Origin: Archangium violaceum
GTDB lineage: Bacteria; Myxococcota; Myxococcia; Myxococcales; Myxococcaceae
Reading direction: 5' to 3'
Length of the DNA: 64,000 nt
NCBI RefSeq assembly: GCF_016887565.1
Contig: NZ_CP069396.1
Span: forward strand, 12,072,001 to 12,136,000
Below, one piece after another: positions 63,451 to 64,000 of the stretch. The position numbers and the translations under genes are program-made. The notes under the pieces were generated by a model. The model saw only the letters and a program-made list of their open reading frames with translations. It did not search any database and was not told where the DNA came from. The first letter of the stretch is position 1. Every line of letters starts with the position of its first letter.

Positions 63451-64000
63451 ATGATGCGTCCGAGTCACTTCCTCTGCTGCGCTCTCCTTGGCCTCGCCCC
63501 GGTGGCCTGTGGCCCTGGCACTTCCGCGGATCAGGATCCCGCCGTCGACCGCAGTGACAGCAAGACGGTGGATCTCGACCACCTGACCATCACCGTCGCC
63601 GGTCGCGCCGAGGTCTTCCCCGAGGCCGCTCGCCTGCTCGAGGCCCGGGGTCAACCCGTCCCCACGCTCGACGGCGTCGCCCTCACCATCGAGGAGCCGC
63701 TGCGCATCGGGGTGAACGACGCGGACTCCGTCTTCGGCCGGGGCTCCGTTGGCACCGAGGGCGGTTTCGCCGTGCCCGACGTGCCCGTGCGCGACATCAA
63801 CCTGAGCCTCGCCACCAGCCTCGAGCCCGAGGGCTTCGTGCGCAGCTCCACCGTCGTCTTCGACACCGTCTTCACGCGCACTCGGCCGCGCACCGACATC
63901 ATCGGGGCACGCGCCTGGGCCCTGCCCAACACCTTCCACGACACCCTCACCCAGGCCGTGGGCGAGTCGTGGATCCGCGCGCACACCGAGGACCGCGCTC
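63451..64000 (+). CDS. Lipoprotein of unknown function, 3' end outside window
   Basis: An open frame from ATG 63451 (or ATG 63454) that runs off the right edge; 183 codons are visible. Lipoprotein signal SHFLCCALLGLAPVACGPG (Cys about 20). The mature part starts with an Asp/Ser-rich linker (ADQDPAVDRSDSKTVDLDHL), then strand-rich sequence with ITVAGRAEVFPEAARLLEAR, GVALTIEEPLRIGVND, GGFAVPDVPVRDINLSLATS and FVRSSTVVFDTVFTRTRP. The arrangement recalls carboxypeptidase-regulatory or transthyretin-like beta-sandwich domains of myxobacterial lipoproteins; no function is assigned. Confidence 0.72.
   Translation, partial: MMRPSHFLCCALLGLAPVACGPGTSADQDPAVDRSDSKTVDLDHLTITVAGRAEVFPEAARLLEARGQPVPTLDGVALTIEEPLRIGVNDADSVFGRGSVGTEGGFAVPDVPVRDINLSLATSLEPEGFVRSSTVVFDTVFTRTRPRTDIIGARAWALPNTFHDTLTQAVGESWIRAHTEDRA

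Overview
The window looks like chromosome from a myxobacterium (Myxococcota, probably Archangium/Cystobacter/Myxococcus relatives). GC is high throughout, genes are tightly packed with many 1-20 nt overlaps, and the repertoire is typical of that group: several eukaryote-like Ser/Thr kinases, two FHA-sigma54 activators, a DUF2378 protein, a DUF2381 protein next to a kinase, hybrid histidine kinases, tandem lspA genes, many lipoproteins, and two lipoprotein toxin/immunity-like pairs. I see no phage, IS element, CRISPR array, tRNA or rRNA. No gene-free stretch exceeds about 250 bases.

Layout. 1-7.9 kb: the C-terminal end of a TPR protein, a secreted protein, a Ser/Thr kinase with an extra C-terminal domain, DUF2378, a methyltransferase-like protein, PilZ and an FHA/sigma54 activator. 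8-12.5 kb: alpha/beta hydrolase, then a minus-strand operon (kinase, DUF2381 protein, endonuclease V). 12.6-15.3 kb: a lipoprotein with a toxin-like C-terminus followed by an overlapping DUF3396-like immunity candidate. 15.4-27 kb: mostly housekeeping and metabolism (FdhF/YdeP-type molybdopterin oxidoreductase, Bcr/CflA efflux pump, PP2C, C69 dipeptidase, LigA, class I fumarase) plus small unknowns. 27-33.5 kb: an RsbR-RsbS-RsbT stressosome-type module running into a SpoIIE phosphatase and two hybrid histidine kinases. 33.7-38.8 kb: a kinase overlapping hemL, and two HEAT-like exported or anchored proteins.

38.8-40 kb: a second toxin/immunity-like pair, a small lipoprotein with a GHH/HNH-type nuclease signature and a SMI1/KNR4 protein. 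41-47 kb: a minus-strand run lspA-lspA-lgt, an Ala/Pro-rich protein, a KdsC-like phosphatase and three lipoproteins. 47-52 kb: DUF1279, a Mut7-C protein, a lipoprotein and ileS. 52-59 kb: an FHA/sigma54 activator upstream of a tightly overlapping run of three TadE/TadG-like proteins, an exported protein, a beta-lactamase-fold lipoprotein and a small exported protein with two CX3C-X10-CX3C units. 59-64 kb: RimK-like ATP-grasp, DsbA-like protein, zinc-ribbon membrane protein, a Gly/Asn-rich lipoprotein and a lipoprotein cut by the window end.

Most notable: the two lipoprotein toxin/immunity modules, which resemble the Sit toxins moved between myxobacteria by outer-membrane exchange; the orphan TadE/G operon; a kinase gene with a nested, separately startable lipoprotein reading frame; a recurrent intergenic palindrome; and convergent gene pairs whose stop codons lie in the two arms of one hairpin. 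All assignments come from reading the sequence; no database search was run.
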